Virus record (IMG/VR): IMGVR_UViG_3300008261_003555
Coordinates: 1-31,901 of that record
Strand: one strand, 5' to 3'
DNA length: 31,901 bases
From: a virus
Shown here: positions 31,014-31,901 of the stretch, in pieces
Numbering within the stretch: position 1 is the stretch's first letter
Layout of the letters: each line of letters opens with the position of its first letter
The notes under the pieces: model-generated
What the model was told of the DNA's origin: nothing
Databases searched by the model: none
What the model saw: only the letters and a program-made list of their open reading frames with translations
Made by a program: the position numbers and the translations under genes

Positions 31014-31421
31014 ATGTTTGAATACAGGGTTAAGCAGGTAACAAAGGTAGTGGACGGAGATACTATTGATGTTGATATTGATCTTGGTTTTAGCATATCT
31101 TACTCTCAAAGATTAAGACTAGCTGGAATAGATACACCAGAGTCTAGAACATCAGACAGGTTTGAAAAAACACTTGGAGTTGAATCAAAGGATTATTTAA
31201 AGCATAAGTTAAAGGATGCTAAGGATGTAGTTGTAAGAACAGAAAAGCCAGACAGCTCAGAAAAGTATGGCAGAATACTTGGTTGGGTTTATGTTGATGG
31301 CAACACAAAATCAGTTAATGAACAAATGATTGAAGATGGATATGCATGGGGATACATGGGAGAAACTAAGGTCAAAGATTTTGCTGCCTTAGCTGAAAAG
31401 AGAAAAAAGAGCGGCAAGTAA
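31014..31421 (+). CDS. Staphylococcal-nuclease-type thermonuclease, 135 aa
   Basis: The catalytic residues fall at the positions known from staphylococcal nuclease: R35, D40, T41, E43 (RLAGIDTPE) and R87 (EKYGRILG). VVDGDTIDVDIDLG opens the OB fold. It would cut DNA or RNA with calcium. No signal peptide is present, so it acts inside the cell or in the virion, perhaps degrading host DNA. I chose the ATG with an AGGGAGA ribosome-binding site; an in-frame upstream ATG adds 16 unconserved residues. Confidence 0.9.
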   Translation: MFEYRVKQVTKVVDGDTIDVDIDLGFSISYSQRLRLAGIDTPESRTSDRFEKTLGVESKDYLKHKLKDAKDVVVRTEKPDSSEKYGRILGWVYVDGNTKSVNEQMIEDGYAWGYMGETKVKDFAALAEKRKKSGK

Positions 31422-31609
31422 TGCCAGTATACGAATACAAATGTAGATTAGATGAAGCACATGCTTTGTTATCAGTAACAAGATCCATATCAGATTCAGA
31501 TCCAGGATACAGATGTGAAGAATGTAATTCAGAAATGATAAGACATTTTAGTCCATTTGGTATACAGTTTAAAGGTAACGGCTTTTATAAAACAGATAAT
31601 CCTAGTTAA
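31421..31609 (+). CDS. FmdB-like zinc-ribbon protein, 62 aa
   Basis: The sequence MPVYEYKC, then CEEC near residue 36 and FKGNGFYKTDN at the end, matches the FmdB/CxxC_CxxC family of small zinc ribbons. The first CxxC is degraded to C8 followed by a later His, so metal binding may be altered. The FKGxGFYxTD ending is common in bacterial members, including those of Actinobacteria. The stop of the nuclease gene overlaps its ATG (TAATG). Function in phages is unknown. Confidence 0.78.
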   Translation: MPVYEYKCRLDEAHALLSVTRSISDSDPGYRCEECNSEMIRHFSPFGIQFKGNGFYKTDNPS

Positions 31610-31618
31610 TTTTAACTA
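31603..31618. promoter_or_regulatory. Palindrome at the -35 region of the next promoter
   Basis: Perfect 7-base arms (TAGTTAA/TTAACTA) with a two-base centre. It includes the stop codon of the FmdB-like gene and covers the place where a -35 box would lie, so a repressor or activator could bind there. There is no T-run suitable for a terminator. Confidence 0.4.
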
Positions 31619-31624
31619 ACATTC

Positions 31625-31633
31625 TGCTATAAT
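31625..31633 (+). promoter_or_regulatory. Extended -10 promoter for the last gene
   Basis: TG, one base, TATAAT at 31628-31633, predicted start near 31640. The leader then folds into a long hairpin: 31636-31647 pairs with 31653-31665 around an AAATA loop, with one bulged A. Its 3' arm ends at the first bases of the AGGAG ribosome-binding site (31664-31668). Confidence 0.65.
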
Positions 31634-31676
31634 TACTAAGTAAGCAAAAATATTGCATTACTTAGGAGATACCTAG

Positions 31677-31901
31677 TTGACTAGAAAGTTACAGTATTTT
31701 TTAACCAGCCTTTTTATAATCGGCTGGCTTTTCCTTTTTGGGCCCAGCATAGCAAATGCTGATGAGCCAACAGTTCAAGTAACTCCAGCTAATCCTTCTT
31801 CAGATACCGCCACAGCAACCACTCCTATTACAGTTGAAATAGTTGCAGATAAGGTTGAAGCGGCAGCAGAGACATTGCAGGCAGCAGCAGAAACACAAGC
31901 A
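31677..31901 (+). CDS. Secreted protein with signal peptide (partial)
   Basis: A TTG start follows AGGAG by eight bases. The N-terminus is a classical signal peptide: basic MTRKLQ, a long hydrophobic helix (FLTSLFIIGWLFLFG) and an ANA cleavage site near residue 28. After that the chain is Thr/Ala/Pro-rich, then helical and Ala/Glu-rich, and runs off the window edge. It may be a cell-wall-acting or host-exposed phage protein. It is AT-rich in the signal region, where a terminator-like repeat is also found. Confidence 0.7.
   Translation, partial: MTRKLQYFLTSLFIIGWLFLFGPSIANADEPTVQVTPANPSSDTATATTPITVEIVADKVEAAAETLQAAAETQA

Noticed and set aside
1-31901. Integrase, attachment site or insertion sequence
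   Set aside because: No recombinase of the tyrosine or serine type, transposase or flanking direct repeat was found; the tRNAs are phage-encoded, and nothing shows a prophage boundary.

Overview
The window looks like a contiguous piece of a tailed, double-stranded DNA phage genome. It carries a phage-type terminase pair, a complete replication set (DnaB-like helicase, DnaG-like primase, SSB-like protein, DnaE-type polymerase, RecA/UvsX-like recombinase), a CHAP lysin, four tRNA genes and about fifty tightly packed genes. Nearly all genes are on the + strand, and many stops and starts overlap as ATGA or TAATG. By eye the base composition is AT-rich. Leaderless promoters, the FmdB-type zinc ribbon and the peptidoglycan-type lysin with a basic tail would fit a low-GC actinobacterial host, but this is an inference and no gene proves it.

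Layout. (1) 1-556: end of a probable structural/tail module, closed by a strong terminator. (2) 573-13565: early/replication and recombination operons. They hold a metallophosphoesterase, small zinc proteins, helicase, primase, SSB, polymerase III alpha, MazG, RecA, a possible PD-(D/E)XK resolvase, a Cas4/RecB-like nuclease, RuvC and two tiny membrane proteins, one with a XapX domain. (3) 13562-15819: a glycosyltransferase, a methyltransferase and small phage proteins inserted between recombination and packaging. (4) 15835-18393: terminase small and large subunits driven by a leaderless promoter. (5) 18368-27442: a long surface-chemistry cluster. It has two paralogous SGNH-like proteins flanking a carbamoyltransferase, three GT61-type glycosyltransferases, a fused nucleotidyltransferase-HAD phosphatase, a cupin and a GDPD-like phosphodiesterase. 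(6) 27433-27659: tRNA-Arg(UCU), a tRNA with a UAA anticodon, and tRNA-Asn(GUU); a separate CAU tRNA lies at 21039-21112. (7) 27680-30419: one minus-strand 2OG-Fe(II) oxygenase, the CHAP lysin, a second 2OG oxygenase and a short Rossmann protein. (8) 30420-31901: Hsp20, staphylococcal-type nuclease, an FmdB-like protein and the start of a secreted protein.

Regulation is unusually readable. Several promoters are extended -10 boxes (TGnTATAAT) that give leaders starting with a small hairpin (ssb, lysin, hsp20, last gene; the nuclease gene is similar). Three CDS promoters place the predicted transcription start on or next to the A of the start codon, that is, leaderless mRNAs (5842, 15835 and the minus-strand gene at 28414). 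One promoter is embedded in a perfect terminator hairpin. The strongest single discovery is upstream of hsp20: a second hairpin buries the whole Shine-Dalgarno sequence opposite a UCGCU motif with a G-G mismatch, the hallmark of a ROSE-type RNA thermometer. The surface-chemistry cluster may modify a sugar of the host envelope or of the virion; its substrate cannot be read from sequence alone.
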